Below, one piece after another: positions 63,663 through 64,000 of a stretch of 64,000 nt of DNA. The notes beneath the pieces were generated by a model, which saw nothing but the letters and a program-made list of their open reading frames with translations, ran no database searches and had not been told where the DNA came from. This DNA comes from Aestuariibius sp. HNIBRBA575 (GTDB lineage Bacteria > Pseudomonadota > Alphaproteobacteria > Rhodobacterales > Rhodobacteraceae), in the NCBI RefSeq assembly GCF_040932005.1, contig NZ_CP162414.1:2197501-2261500 (forward strand). Direction: 5' to 3'. Position 1 is the first letter of the stretch. Each line of letters starts with the position of its first letter. A program made the translations under genes and the position numbers.

Positions 63663-64000
63663 ATGTCGGACTACCCAGAAGACCTGCCCGCCCCAACAGA
63701 TGAACACCGGTTTCCCTGTGATCAATGCGGTTCCGATTTTCGGTTTGATCCCGCCAAAAACCAACTGATTTGCGACCATTGCGGCAATCAAGGTGCGATG
63801 GACCCGGACGGCCCATGGACCGGTGGCAGCCTGCGCGAATTGGATTTCAAAACGGCGCTGAACAACGCGCTGCCGGACACCGAAATAGAAGAAACCCGCG
63901 TTGTCACTTGCCCCAGTTGTGGGGCATCGACGGAATTTGACCAGACAATTCACGCGGCGGAATGCCCGTTTTGCGCGACCCCTGTTGTGACCGATACGGG
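63663..64000 (+). CDS. Zinc-ribbon protein, TFIIB/YdjG-like (3' end outside window)
   Basis: Only the first 112 residues are in the window and the frame is still open at the edge. Two zinc ribbons are visible: CDQCG...CDHCG (residues about 19-41) and CPSCG...CPFCA (about 83-104). Such ribbons start proteins next to SPFH genes (YdjG-like, beside YdjI in Bacillus) and larger TFIIB-ribbon proteins. Role in the stress locus inferred from context. Confidence 0.75.
   Translation, partial: MSDYPEDLPAPTDEHRFPCDQCGSDFRFDPAKNQLICDHCGNQGAMDPDGPWTGGSLRELDFKTALNNALPDTEIEETRVVTCPSCGASTEFDQTIHAAECPFCATPVVTDT

Overview
The window reads as chromosomal DNA of an alphaproteobacterium of the order Rhodobacterales (Roseobacter-like). 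The support is moderate GC, a metR-metF pair, an Lrp-type putR divergent from a putA without a DNA-binding domain, a Zur/ZrgA zinc locus, DUF2927 and ClpP-like lipoproteins, and a SPOR-dacC-tmk-holB-tatD string. It is gene-dense. I found no insertion sequence, prophage, integrase or CRISPR array. RNA genes are tRNA-Ser(UGA), tRNA-Leu(UAA) and the RNase P RNA.

Layout. 1-2.5 kb: zinc locus on the minus strand (zur, ZrgA-like His/Asp-rich protein, ABC ATPase, FtsX-like permease cut by the window edge) behind a strong palindromic operator. 2.9-9.4 kb: plus-strand operon for envelope and nucleotide housekeeping (SPOR lipoprotein, D,D-carboxypeptidase, tmk, holB, tatD, MBL hydrolase, AEC transporter). 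9.4-10.8 kb: a ClpP-like lipoprotein, then two divergent genes (SnoaL-like and TetR) that both seem to have lost their 5' ends at one deletion scar. 10.9-17.8 kb: a GGDEF-EAL enzyme convergent with a three-gene polysaccharide operon (UDP-sulfoquinovose synthase homologue, BcsB-like protein, processive family 2 glycosyltransferase). 17.9-21.7 kb: hybrid histidine kinase with a cofactor-fold periplasmic partner and a divergent LuxR-type response regulator. 21.7-23.9 kb: ornithine cyclodeaminase and PhzF homologues with an ArsR-type regulator. 24.0-26.3 kb: secreted RTX lipase.

26.6-34.3 kb is a signalling block: GGDEF-EAL, a soluble triple-PAS chemoreceptor, cheR, cheD and a triple-CheW protein. 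34.4-45.9 kb holds tRNA-Leu, a TPR protein, putR/putA, a rhomboid protease, a VOC protein, suhB, a third GGDEF-EAL, metR/metF and a thioesterase. 45.9-56.6 kb holds a DUF2235 hydrolase, an SRPBCC protein, DMT and LysE exporters with ArgP, an HTTM-like pair, rnpB, an amidase, an Excalibur lipoprotein, gatCA, a LuxR-type regulator and tadA. 56.7-64.0 kb holds an RluB-type pseudouridine synthase, then a co-oriented envelope/tellurite-stress locus: TerC, a 29-residue membrane peptide, XpaC, TelA, DUF2927 lipoprotein, LprI-like protein, SPFH-GYF protein, an unknown protein and a zinc-ribbon protein cut by the edge.

The two loci most likely to repay study are the sulfoquinovose-type exopolysaccharide operon and the TerC-XpaC-TelA-SPFH run. 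A chemosensory module without CheA, CheB or CheY and a cysteine-free molybdopterin-fold partner of a hybrid kinase come next. Functions are inferred from motifs read by eye; no database search was possible.
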